A DNA stretch of 64,000 bases from assembly GCF_016714275.1 (NCBI RefSeq), contig NZ_JADJNP010000002.1, positions 310,001 to 374,000 on the forward strand. The letters are read 5' to 3'. This stretch comes from Tessaracoccus sp. (lineage in GTDB: Bacteria; Actinomycetota; Actinomycetes; Propionibacteriales; Propionibacteriaceae). The position numbers and the translations under genes were made by a program. This document shows positions 1 through 8,034 of the stretch, in pieces. The notes under the pieces are model-generated. The model saw only the letters and a program-made list of their open reading frames with translations. It was not told the DNA's origin and did not search any database. Every line of letters begins with the position of its first letter. The first letter of the stretch is position 1.

Positions 1-2
1 CG

Positions 3-290
3 CATGTGCGCGCGGTTGCCGCGGCAGTTCCGACCGTTGTCGATGTCTTCGCCGACCGGCCCGCCATCCTCGCTCCGATCGTCGATGCGGCTGCTGCGGT
101 CACGGTGAACTGGGGGGCGAGCGCGCCCGCGCTGCTGGATGTGCTCACCGGGGTGGCGCGCCCGCAGGGTCGCCTGCCCTTCGACCTGCCCCGCTCGATG
201 CCGGCCGTCGAGGCTTCGCGCCCCGACGTGCCCTTCGATACGGCCGACCCGCTGTTCCGCTTCGGACACGGCCTGGTCGACTACGTCTGA
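3..290 (+). CDS. Glycoside hydrolase family 3 C-terminal end (beta-glucosidase-like), partial
   Basis: This is the last 95 codons of a gene that starts outside the window. The sequence shows the end of a GH3 C-terminal domain: a region around GRLPFDLP and a closing PLFRFGHGL motif, as in the typical PLFPFGHGLSY ending of bacterial GH3 beta-glucosidases and beta-xylosidases. Family members hydrolyse terminal beta-linked sugars, and the C-terminal domain carries the acid/base residue in many of them. The catalytic N-terminal domain is not visible, so the substrate cannot be inferred. A strong hairpin terminator follows 35 bases after the stop. Confidence 0.8.
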   Translation, partial: HVRAVAAAVPTVVDVFADRPAILAPIVDAAAAVTVNWGASAPALLDVLTGVARPQGRLPFDLPRSMPAVEASRPDVPFDTADPLFRFGHGLVDYV

Positions 291-324
291 CCGATGCGGC
301 ACGGCCCAGGATCGGCCGTGAGAA

Positions 325-362
325 ACGAGTAGGGGCCCGGCAGACGCCGGGCCCTTACTCGT
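325..362. terminator. Bidirectional hairpin terminator between convergent genes
   Basis: Arms ACGAGTA-G-GGGCCCGGC (325-341) and GCCGGGCCC-T-TACTCGT (346-362) pair almost perfectly around the loop AGAC, with one G-T wobble. It sits between the GH3 gene end at 290 and the aminotransferase end at 369, so it can serve both strands. Confidence 0.75.
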
Positions 363-368
363 GTGTGT

Positions 369-1566
369 TCAGCCGTGGACAGAGGCGATCGCGTCGACGA
401 CGTAATCCAGGTTGCCGGAGTTCAGCGCGGCGACGCACATGCGACCGGAGTCAAGGCCGTAGACGCCGAAGTCGGAGCGTAGGGCGATCATCTGGGTCTT
501 CGTCAGGCCCGAGTAGCTGAACATGCCGAGCTGGTCGGCGATGAAGCCCATGTCGTCGATGCCGCGGGCAATCAGCCCACCGACGAGGCCGTGGCGCATC
601 CGCTTGATTCGCTCGCGCATCTCGCCGAGTTCGTCGGCCCAGGAGGCGCGCAGTTCGTCGTCGGCCAGCACCGTCGCCACGAGCGCGGCGCCGGTGGTGG
701 GCGGGTTCGAGTAGTTGGTCCGGATCACGATCTTCAGCTGGCTGAGCACCCGCTTCGCCACGTCGGCGTCCTCCGCGATGACGGAGAGGGTGCCGACGCG
801 CTCGCCGTAGAGGCTGAACGACTTCGAGTACGAAGTCGCCAGGAGGAAGAACAGCCCGGCGTCGACGAACTTCGCGACGACGCGGCCGTCCTCCTCGATG
901 CCAAAGCCGAAGCCCTGGTAGGCCATGTCGAGGAACGGGACCAGCTGGCGACGCTGCAGGACGGAGATCACGCGGTCCCACTGCTCGGCCGTCAGGTCGT
1001 AGCCGGTGGGGTTGTGGCAGCAGGCGTGCAGCACGACGATCGTGCCCGGGGCCGCCTGGTCGATGTCGGCGAGCATGCCCTCGAAGTCGACGCCCTTCAG
1101 GCCCGCGTCGTAGTAGCGGTACGTCTCGACACGGAACCCGGCCCGCATGAACAACGCACGGTGGTTCTCCCAGCTCGGGTTGGAAACGAGCACCGTCGGG
1201 CCTGCGGAGAGCTCGGCGAGCAGGTCGGCGCCGACCTTGAGGGCGCCCGTTCCACCGAGGGTCTGCACGGTGGCGACGCGTCCGGAGGCGGTCGCCTCGG
1301 AGTCGGCGCCGAAGATGAGGGCGCGCGCGGCCTCGCGGTAGGCGGGCATGCCGTCGATGCCGAGGTAGCCGCGGGGCTTGTGCTCGGAGGTCAGGCGCTC
1401 CTGCGCCTCACGCACCGAGGCCATGAGGGGGCAACGTGCCGTCGTCGCCCAGGTAGACGCCGACGCCCAGGTTGACCTTCTCCGCGCGCTTGTCTGCGGT
1501 GAAGGCCTCGGTGAGGCCGAGGATCGGGTCTGCGGGGGCCAGGTGAGCGCGTGCGAACAGCGACAT
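369..1566 (-). pseudogene. Aromatic amino acid/aspartate aminotransferase, frameshifted near the N-terminus
   Basis: A PLP-dependent class I aminotransferase (TyrB/AspC type) that transfers amino groups between aspartate or aromatic amino acids and 2-oxoglutarate. The main frame (369-1424, 351 codons) holds the PLP-site motifs: a HNPTG segment, the DMAYQGF segment, and the SYSKSF motif with the PLP-binding lysine. It lacks the normal N-terminus. That is found in another frame from ATG 1566 (MSLFARAHLAPADPILG ... LGVGVY) and joins the main frame at a run of five G (1427-1431). With four G, the two parts read through as one protein of about 398 residues. The lesion is either a real +1 mutation or a homopolymer base-calling error. 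An ATG at 1424 could start a shortened protein, which would lack the arm that closes the active site. An AGGAAG-like ribosome site precedes 1566. Confidence 0.8.
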
Positions 1567-1663
1567 GGTGGTGGTTACTTCCTCTTTCCGCGGAAAGCCT
1601 AATACAAAGCGCCCCGGAGGCCGTTGCTCGTGCATTACTGTTCCCCCAACGCTGGGAGGAACG

Positions 1664-2806
1664 ATGAAGATACCGTTCGGGCAATCGCGCCAGTCCACCA
1701 TCGGCATCGAGTGGGAGCTGGCCGTCGTCGACGGCGCGACCCTTGAGCAGGTTCCCGAGGCCGAGGTGGTCCTCGGTCAGGTGGAGGACCCTGTCGACGG
1801 CCCCATCCGGCGTGAGTATCTGACGTCGATGATAGAGATCGTCTCCGGTGTGCACGACACCCCGGCGGCCGCCGTTGCAGACCTGCAGCAGCACTTGGAG
1901 TGGGCGCTCGACCTGCTCGAGCCGCGGGGCCTCACCCTGCTCGGCGCCGGTGCGCATCCCTTCGGGGACCCGGCAGCGCAGAAGCCGGGCGACAAGCCTC
2001 AGTACCGACGGGTCACTGAGCGTAACGGCTACTGGGGTACCCAGATGGCGATCAACGGGCTCCACATCCACACGGGCATCGACGCCCGCGCGAAGGCGCT
2101 GCCGATCGTCTACGGGCTCGCCAGGTTCGCGCCGTACTTCATCGCGCTGTCCGGCTCCTCGCCGTACTGGATGGGTCAGGACACGGGCTTCGCCTCCCAG
2201 CGGACCATGATCTTCCAGCAACTCCCCACCAACGGCCTGCCGTTCCACATGACCGACTGGACCGAGCTCGAGTCGTTCGCGTCGCAGCTCGAGGGCGTCG
2301 GCATGATCCAGAACCCGTCCGAGATCCGCTGGGACGTGCGCCCGTCGAGCTGGGGGACGGTCGAGAACCGGACCATGGACTCGGTCCCCACGTTGCGCGA
2401 GGTGGGCGCCCTTGCCGCGCTGAGCCAATGCCTCGTCGAGCGCATGTCGCGCGCGATCGCCGAGGAGGAGCCGATCGACAGACTCCCCTACTGGTTCATG
2501 CGCGAGAACAAGTGGCGCGCCGCGCGCTACGGCCTGGCCGCCGACGTGATCACGCCCCGCAAGGACCAGTACCTCCTCCACGTCTCCGACGGCATCCTCC
2601 AGTGGGTCGAGCACCTCGCCCCGATCGCGGAGCAACTCGACTGCGTCGAGGAACTCGGGCACGTCGCCGAACTCGTCCGGCACGGCCCCAGCTATCTTCG
2701 CCAACGGCGCATCGTCGCCGCGGGCGGAACACCGAAAGACGTCGCCCGTTCGCTTGCCGACGAGTTGCGCGCGGGCGTCCCATCCTATGAGGAGACATCA
2801 CTGTGA
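1664..2806 (+). CDS. Carboxylate-amine ligase, YbdK/glutamate-cysteine ligase 2 family
   Basis: The 380-residue product belongs to the YbdK (GCS2) family, ATP-dependent ligases related to glutamate-cysteine ligase that form an amide bond to glutamate. The N-terminal GIEWELAVVD with acidic metal ligands, the QMAINGLHIHTGI segment and the ENRTMDS segment are typical. The start at ATG 1664 is set by GGGAGGA at 1654-1660; a longer open frame upstream is not needed. The stop overlaps the next gene by four bases (GTGA), so it is probably co-transcribed with the amidotransferase-like gene. The natural substrate pair of actinobacterial YbdK proteins is often unknown. Gamma-glutamylcysteine formation (EgtA/GshA-like) is possible but not shown. 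Confidence 0.85.
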   Translation: MKIPFGQSRQSTIGIEWELAVVDGATLEQVPEAEVVLGQVEDPVDGPIRREYLTSMIEIVSGVHDTPAAAVADLQQHLEWALDLLEPRGLTLLGAGAHPFGDPAAQKPGDKPQYRRVTERNGYWGTQMAINGLHIHTGIDARAKALPIVYGLARFAPYFIALSGSSPYWMGQDTGFASQRTMIFQQLPTNGLPFHMTDWTELESFASQLEGVGMIQNPSEIRWDVRPSSWGTVENRTMDSVPTLREVGALAALSQCLVERMSRAIAEEEPIDRLPYWFMRENKWRAARYGLAADVITPRKDQYLLHVSDGILQWVEHLAPIAEQLDCVEELGHVAELVRHGPSYLRQRRIVAAGGTPKDVARSLADELRAGVPSYEETSL

Positions 2807-3540
2807 CAAGGCCCTTCCTGCTGCTCAGCACCCGCCCTGAGGATGACGCCGTCGCCGGCGAGCGTGAAGCCATCCTCTCGAAGGCGGGACTGGAGGAGGC
2901 CGAGCTCGTGCAGCACCGCGTCGAGCGCTTTCCGCTCCCTGAGCTGAACCTCGACGACTTCTCCGGCGTCCTGCTCGGCGGCGGGCCGTTCAACGCCAGC
3001 GACGAGGACAAGTCCGAGTTGCAGCTGCGCGTCGAGGCCGACATCGCGCAGGTGGTCGTCCAGGCGGTCGAACGCGAGGTCCCGCTCCTGGGCCTCTGCT
3101 ACGGAATCGGCGCGCTCACCTCGACGCTGGGCGGCGTCGTCGACCGCACGTACGGCGAGCCCGTGGGTGTCGTCGACGTGACCCTGACGGAGGAGGGTCG
3201 CGACGACCCGCTCTTCGACGGCATCCCGACCATCATGCGTGCCTTCGTCGGACACAAGGAGGCCTGCCGGGAGCTGCCACCCGGCGCGACGCTGCTGGCC
3301 ACCGGCGAGGCCTGCCCCGTGCAGGCGTACCGGGTGGGCCCGTGGGCGTACGCCACCCAGTTCCATCCGGACCTGGACCCGCGCGGCATGGCGGAGCGGA
3401 TCTTGATCTACCGCGAGGCCGGCTACTTCGCTCCGGACGAGACCGAGGAGCTCTCGGCCTTCGCCCTCGATGCCGACATCACCGACGAAGTGCACGCCAT
3501 CTTGTCGAACTTCGTGCGGTTGGCGCGTCAGTCGAGATAG
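2803..3540 (+). CDS. Class I glutamine amidotransferase-like protein
   Basis: A 245-residue stand-alone class I glutamine amidotransferase domain, of the kind found in GMP synthase. It shows the nucleophile elbow GLCYGIG (Cys near residue 99) and the QFHPD motif with the catalytic His. Such proteins release ammonia from glutamine or hydrolyse gamma-glutamyl compounds. GTG 2803 is the start and overlaps the upstream ligase stop. The pairing with a gamma-glutamyl-type ligase suggests a joint role in gamma-glutamyl compound metabolism (inference). Its last 13 bases overlap the end of sigA on the other strand. Confidence 0.85.
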   Translation: MTRPFLLLSTRPEDDAVAGEREAILSKAGLEEAELVQHRVERFPLPELNLDDFSGVLLGGGPFNASDEDKSELQLRVEADIAQVVVQAVEREVPLLGLCYGIGALTSTLGGVVDRTYGEPVGVVDVTLTEEGRDDPLFDGIPTIMRAFVGHKEACRELPPGATLLATGEACPVQAYRVGPWAYATQFHPDLDPRGMAERILIYREAGYFAPDETEELSAFALDADITDEVHAILSNFVRLARQSR

Positions 3541-4904
3541 TCGCGCAGCACCTGGGACCGCGACGGGTGGCGCAGCTTCGACATGGTCTTGGACTCGATC
3601 TGGCGGATGCGCTCGCGCGTGACACCGTAGACCTTGCCGATCTCGTCGAGGGTCTTCGGCTGGCCGTCGGTCAGGCCGAAGCGCATCGACACGACGCCCG
3701 CCTCACGCTCGCTCAGCGTGTCGAGCACGTCGTTCAGCTGCTCCTGCAGGAGTGTGAAGTTCACGGCATCAGCTGGAACGACGGCCTCGGAGTCTTCGAT
3801 CAGGTCGCCGAACTCGGAGTCGCCGTCCTCGCCCAGCGGCGTGTGCAGCGAGATGGGCTCGCGGCCGTACTTCTGCACCTCGACGACCTTCTCGGGCGTC
3901 ATGTCCAGCTCGATCGCCAGTTCCTCGGGCGTGGGTTCGCGGCCCAGGTCCTGGAGCATCTGGCGCTGCACGCGGGCCAGCTTGTTGATGACCTCGACCA
4001 TGTGCACGGGGATGCGGATGGTGCGGGCCTGGTCGGCCATGGCGCGGGTGATCGCCTGCTTGATCCACCACGTCGCGTACGTGGAGAACTTGTAGCCCTT
4101 GGTGTAGTCGAACTTCTCGACGGCGCGGATCAGGCCCAGGTTGCCCTCTTGGATCAGGTCAAGGAAGAGCATGCCGCGGCCGGTGTAGCGCTTGGCGAGG
4201 GAGACGACGAGACGCAGGTTCGCCTCGAGCAGGTGATTCTTCGCGCGGCGGCCGTCCTCGGTGATCCACTCGAAGTCCTCGAGATCCTCGTCGCTGACGA
4301 CGACCTCCGTGGAGGTCAACCGCTCCTCGGCGAACAGGCCGGCCTCGATCCGCTTGGCGAGTTCGACCTCCTGGACCGCGTTCAGCAGCGCGACCTTGCC
4401 GATCTGCTTCAGATAGTCCTTGACCGGGTCGGCGGTGGCGCCGGCGGAGACGACCTGCTGCTCCGGCTCGTCGGCGTCGTCGGAGTCCGAGAGCGCGAAG
4501 CCCTCTTCCTCGGAGACCAGCTCCTTCTCCAGCGGGGCCTCCTTGGCCTCGTTGAACTCGGAGTCGTCCACTTCGTCGAGCGAGCGCTTCTTCTCGTCCA
4601 TGGTGCGGTTCTTGCCGCCGACGGTCAGGACGACATCGTCGCCGTCGAGCTTGACCTCCACATCGAGCTCGACCTCGCCGCTGGCCACGTCTTGAATCGT
4701 GGGCTCCGCCTCCGCCTTCGCGCGCGTCGTGCGAGCCGGGGCCTTGCGGGAGCGGCCCGCTGCGGGGACCTTCGCCTCGTCGGGGGCCGGCTTGGCAGCC
4801 CGCGTCGTCGCCCGCTTCTTGGGTGCGGCATCGTCGGCGGGTGCGGTCGCGGTGGTCCGGCGAGCCCTCGGGGCCTTGCCGGTCGCTTCGGCGTTCTGGG
4901 TCAC
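3528..4904 (-). CDS. sigA: RNA polymerase primary sigma factor SigA/HrdB (RpoD family)
   Basis: The 458-residue housekeeping sigma factor. After a lysine/alanine-rich, low-complexity N-terminal extension (residues 1-70) and an acidic stretch come region 1.2 (DPVKDYLKQIGKVALL), region 2 with the core-binding and -10-melting segment (NLRLVVSLAKRYTGRG ... FDYTKGYKFSTYATWWI), region 3, and region 4 with the -35-binding helix near RERIRQIE, ending RSQVLRDYLD. The long basic N-terminal tail is usual for actinobacterial primary sigma factors. It is divergent from sigB, with 256 bases between the two starts, and its 3' end overlaps the convergent amidotransferase gene by 13 bases. Confidence 0.97.
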   Translation of the reverse strand: MTQNAEATGKAPRARRTTATAPADDAAPKKRATTRAAKPAPDEAKVPAAGRSRKAPARTTRAKAEAEPTIQDVASGEVELDVEVKLDGDDVVLTVGGKNRTMDEKKRSLDEVDDSEFNEAKEAPLEKELVSEEEGFALSDSDDADEPEQQVVSAGATADPVKDYLKQIGKVALLNAVQEVELAKRIEAGLFAEERLTSTEVVVSDEDLEDFEWITEDGRRAKNHLLEANLRLVVSLAKRYTGRGMLFLDLIQEGNLGLIRAVEKFDYTKGYKFSTYATWWIKQAITRAMADQARTIRIPVHMVEVINKLARVQRQMLQDLGREPTPEELAIELDMTPEKVVEVQKYGREPISLHTPLGEDGDSEFGDLIEDSEAVVPADAVNFTLLQEQLNDVLDTLSEREAGVVSMRFGLTDGQPKTLDEIGKVYGVTRERIRQIESKTMSKLRHPSRSQVLRDYLD

Positions 4905-5023
4905 AGGAATCCTCTCCAGGCCTACTGGTTTTAGCGCGTGCGTCGCCCCGCCATAGTCAAGGGTGACGCAGCGTCCATTCTGGCACGCGATCCACCGGTA
5001 CTCAAACGCTGGTGTCAGGGTCT

Positions 5024-5043
5024 CCCCCTACCTGGGTAGGGGG
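5024..5043. promoter_or_regulatory. Perfect palindrome in the sigA-sigB divergent region (candidate operator)
   Basis: CCCCCTACC and GGTAGGGGG face each other around a TG centre. The site lies between the divergent sigA and sigB starts, about 120 bases from each. It could be an operator for either gene or a short hairpin. No regulator is assigned. Confidence 0.35.
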
Positions 5044-5100
5044 GAGGGTGAGAGGCACTCGTACTTTCGGATGATTTCGCCCCTGGCGAGTGCCTCTTGT

Positions 5101-5126
5101 GGAACCGGAGCGCCGGTCAATGCGTT
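5101..5126 (+). promoter_or_regulatory. ECF (SigH/SigR-type) promoter of sigB
   Basis: GGAAC at 5101-5105 is followed 18 bases later by GTT at 5124-5126. This matches the GGAAY-N18-GTT pattern of SigR/SigH-dependent promoters in Streptomyces and Mycobacterium. It lies 35 bases upstream of the sigB ATG. Mycobacterial sigB is known to be transcribed from such a promoter, which supports the reading. Confidence 0.55.
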
Positions 5127-5160
5127 GAACTAGGTGACGACTCCTGAAAGGACTCGAACG

Positions 5161-6093
5161 ATGAACACTACTGCACGTATGCGAAGCACCGAAGGCATCG
5201 ACGGCAAGGACGCGGTGGGGCTCTACCTCGACGCCATCGCCAAAACGGCACTGTTGTCCGCGCTCGAAGAGGTCGAACTGGCCCGCACCATCGAGGCCGG
5301 GCTCTTCGCGGAGCACGTGCTCGACGGTCGCGAGTCCAGCTCGGTCGACGCCAGCGATGAGGAACTGCGCGAGATCGTCGCCGAGGGTCGCAGGGCCATG
5401 CAGCGCTTCGTCCAGGCCAACCTCCGTCTCGTCGTCTCCGTGGCCCGCAAGTACGGGCGCGCGCAGATGCCGCTGCTCGACCTCGTGCAGGAGGGCAACA
5501 CCGGCCTCATCCGCGCCGTCGAGAAGTTCGACTACACCAAGGGCTTCAAGTTCTCGACCTACGCGACGTGGTGGGTGCGCCAGGCCATCTCCCGCGGCAT
5601 CGCGCAACAGGGCCGCATCGTCCGGCTTCCCGTGCACGTCGCCGAGCAGGTCAACCAGGTTTCTGCCGTCCGCCGCAACCTCGAGCGTCAGCTCGGCCGC
5701 GAGCCGGAACTGATCGAGATCGCCGACGAGCTCGGGCTCGAGGAGGAGAAGGTCGTCGACCTGCTCCGCTACGCCCGCGACCACGTCTCGCTCGACGCCC
5801 CCGTCGAGGCCGACGGCGACACCTCGCTCGGCGACCTGATCGCCCGCGAGACCGCGCCCGGCCCGGACGAGGTCGTGCTGGACGCCGAGGAGCGCGCCCG
5901 CCTCGAAGGCATGCTGTCGGAGCTCGACGAGCGCTCCCGCGACGTCGTCCGCCGCCGGTACGGCCTTCTCGACGGGCGCCAGGCCAAGCTCGCCGACATC
6001 GGCACCCACTGGGGCATCACCGCGGAGCGCGTCCGCCAGATCGAGCGGCAGGCGCTCGCCACCATGCGAGAGCGTCAGGGGGTCGCGGCCTAA
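5161..6093 (+). CDS. sigB: RNA polymerase sigma factor SigB-type (group 2)
   Basis: The 310-residue group 2 sigma factor is a shortened paralogue of SigA without the long basic N-terminus. Region 1.2 (DAVGLYLDAIAKTALLS), region 2 (RLVVSVARKYGRAQMPLLD ... KFDYTKGFKFSTYATWW) and region 4 (ERVRQIERQALATMR) are present. In actinobacteria these factors direct stationary-phase and stress transcription. ATG 5161 is preferred over GTG 5134 because GAAAGGA lies at 5145-5151 and the conserved region begins soon after. It is preceded by an ECF-type promoter and followed by a strong hairpin, so it is probably monocistronic. Confidence 0.93.
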   Translation: MNTTARMRSTEGIDGKDAVGLYLDAIAKTALLSALEEVELARTIEAGLFAEHVLDGRESSSVDASDEELREIVAEGRRAMQRFVQANLRLVVSVARKYGRAQMPLLDLVQEGNTGLIRAVEKFDYTKGFKFSTYATWWVRQAISRGIAQQGRIVRLPVHVAEQVNQVSAVRRNLERQLGREPELIEIADELGLEEEKVVDLLRYARDHVSLDAPVEADGDTSLGDLIARETAPGPDEVVLDAEERARLEGMLSELDERSRDVVRRRYGLLDGRQAKLADIGTHWGITAERVRQIERQALATMRERQGVAA

Positions 6094-6117
6094 CGGTTGC
6101 AGATAGGCGTCTCGGTC

Positions 6118-6157
6118 CTCATCCGGGTGGTCAGCGGTCGCCGACCACCCGGATGAG
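6118..6157. terminator. Hairpin terminator at the convergent sigB/tesB ends
   Basis: A perfect 15-bp stem: CTCATCCGGGTGGTC (6118-6132) and GACCACCCGGATGAG (6143-6157), with a 10-base loop. It lies 25 bases after sigB and contains the last codons and stop of tesB on the other strand. Confidence 0.7.
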
Positions 6158-6976
6158 TCCTTCCTGGGCACAGGATGCGACGGCGGCGCCGTCCTGGAAC
6201 AGCCGCCCCATGGCGAAGCCGCGGGCGCTGGACGCCGACGGCGAGATCATGTCGTAAAGCAGCCACTCGTCGACGCGGACGGGTCGGTGGAACCACATTG
6301 CGTGGTCAATGGACGCCGCCTGCATCCGGGGCGACAGGAACTCCACCTCATGCGGGATGGCGGTGACGCTGAGCAGGGTGATGTCGCTCAAGTAGGCGAG
6401 CACCGCGGCGTGCAGCAGCGGGTCGTCGGGCATGGGCTGTTTCGTCCTCACCCAGGCGCGCATGCTGCCGCCTTGCCGGTCCTCCCTTGGCTGGGCCGCG
6501 AGCCGCACGTCGAGCGCGTCCCACTCGGAGATCATCGTGATCTGCCGGCCGAACCTCCGCTCGAGCACCTCCGCCAGCGAGGGGCACGCGTCCGGCACGG
6601 CCGTCCCCGATGGCGGGGCCGCGGTGTGGTCGAGGCCCGGCTCCGGCTCCTGGAACGACGCGGTCATCTGGAAGATCACCGTGTCGCCCTGCCTGGTCAC
6701 GACGCGGCGGTTGCTGAACGTGTGCCCGTCCCGCAACACCTCGACGTCGAAGTCGAGCGGGACGTCGATGGCTCCGGGGCGGAGGAAGTAGGCGTTCAGC
6801 GAGTGGACGAGACGGTCACGGGGCACGGTCTGCGCCGCGGCGACGAGCGTCTGGCCGAGCACCTGCCCGCCGAACAGCCGCTGGAGCAGCGTCTGCGGTT
6901 GGGGGCCGCGAAACGTGAGCCGCCCCGTGGCGGTGAGATCGAACAGCGCGCAGAGCTCGGCAACATCCTTGGGCAC
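6131..6976 (-). CDS. tesB: Acyl-CoA thioesterase II (TesB)
   Basis: The 281-residue product is a full-length double-hotdog thioesterase that hydrolyses medium- and long-chain acyl-CoA to free acid and CoA. Typical TesB features are the N-terminal FGGQVLGQTLVAA segment, the HSLNAYFLRPG segment, the F-S-N-R-R-V sequence before the first hotdog sheet, and the C-terminal hotdog with DHAMWFHRP. It is convergent with sigB and divergent from the CorA-type gene, with about 47 bases in between. Confidence 0.93.
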   Translation of the reverse strand: MPKDVAELCALFDLTATGRLTFRGPQPQTLLQRLFGGQVLGQTLVAAAQTVPRDRLVHSLNAYFLRPGAIDVPLDFDVEVLRDGHTFSNRRVVTRQGDTVIFQMTASFQEPEPGLDHTAAPPSGTAVPDACPSLAEVLERRFGRQITMISEWDALDVRLAAQPREDRQGGSMRAWVRTKQPMPDDPLLHAAVLAYLSDITLLSVTAIPHEVEFLSPRMQAASIDHAMWFHRPVRVDEWLLYDMISPSASSARGFAMGRLFQDGAAVASCAQEGLIRVVGDR

Positions 6977-7023
6977 ACGCCTATGCTGCCACCAGGCGAG
7001 CTTTCCGGTGGGATGCTGTGCTC

Positions 7024-8007
7024 ATGAGCATGGTGCAAGGTCGGACCTGGCGCGACGGGGTGCAGCAGCGGAGCGACGTTCCGATGGCCGAGTTGAGCGA
7101 GTTCCTCGCCGATCCGCACCTGTTGGTATGGCTGGACCTCGTCGATCCCGAACCGGAGTTGCTGGCAACACTCGCCGAAGAGCTCACGCTCGACAGACAC
7201 GCCGTCGAGGACGCGGCCGCGCCCTTCGAGCGCCCCAAGGCGACCCGGCACGCCGGGCATGTGTTCCTCACCTGTTATGCGACCACCCTGACCGTCGACG
7301 CCGCCGAGGGGCCGCAGCTGGTCACCCCGCGGATCTCGGCCTTCGTGCTGCCCAACGGCCTGATCACCGTGCGAACCGGCGCATTCGACTTCGACGAGGT
7401 GCTGCAGCGCTGGGCGGACGAGGCGCAGCTCGAGCAGGGCGTAGGCGCGCTCGTCCACGGAATGCTCGACACCGTCGTGGACGGCCATTTCGACGCGATC
7501 CAGGCATTGGATGACGAGGCGCTGGAGGACATGCTCTTCGGCGACCGCGTCCGGCCGCGCGCGTTCCAGCAGCGGGTGTTCGCGGTCCGCAAGGTTCTGG
7601 CGCAGTTGCGCCGCAAGGTGCTGCCGATGCGGGAGGTCGTCTCTGCCGTGATCAGGTTCCGAACCTCGGAGACGCTGCCGGTCTCCCGAGAGCTGGACGG
7701 CGACTTCGACGACCTCTACGACCATGTCATCCGTGCCGCCGATTGGAGCGAGTCGCTTCGGGAGGTCGTCGGCAACGCGTTCGAGACCAGCCTCTCGCTG
7801 CAGGACGCCCGGTTGAACGACATCATGAAGAAGCTCGCGGCCTGGGCGGCCATCATCGCGGTCCCGACGGCTGTCACGGGCTGGTTCGGCCAGAACCTCC
7901 CGTATCCCGGCTACGCCAGCGGCTCCGGGCTGCTGCTCAGCATCGTCCTCATCGTGGCCGGTGTCGCCGGCCTGTACCTGCTGTTCCGCAGGGTCGACTG
8001 GCTCTAG
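7024..8007 (+). CDS. CorA-family divalent cation channel with GQN in place of GMN
   Basis: The 327-residue protein has the CorA plan: a long soluble N-terminal funnel rich in acidic residues, a long helix, and two C-terminal membrane segments with the pore signature just after the first. CorA channels carry Mg2+ (some carry Co2+ or Ni2+, or export Zn2+). Here the signature reads G-Q-N (about residues 289-291, in WFGQNLPYPG) instead of G-M-N, a variant seen in a subset of actinobacterial members. ATG 7024 is chosen; ATG 7030 is also possible. Ion specificity cannot be read from sequence. Confidence 0.85.
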   Translation: MSMVQGRTWRDGVQQRSDVPMAELSEFLADPHLLVWLDLVDPEPELLATLAEELTLDRHAVEDAAAPFERPKATRHAGHVFLTCYATTLTVDAAEGPQLVTPRISAFVLPNGLITVRTGAFDFDEVLQRWADEAQLEQGVGALVHGMLDTVVDGHFDAIQALDDEALEDMLFGDRVRPRAFQQRVFAVRKVLAQLRRKVLPMREVVSAVIRFRTSETLPVSRELDGDFDDLYDHVIRAADWSESLREVVGNAFETSLSLQDARLNDIMKKLAAWAAIIAVPTAVTGWFGQNLPYPGYASGSGLLLSIVLIVAGVAGLYLLFRRVDWL

Positions 8008-8034
8008 GACACCGCCACGCGGGCGCGACTCAGA

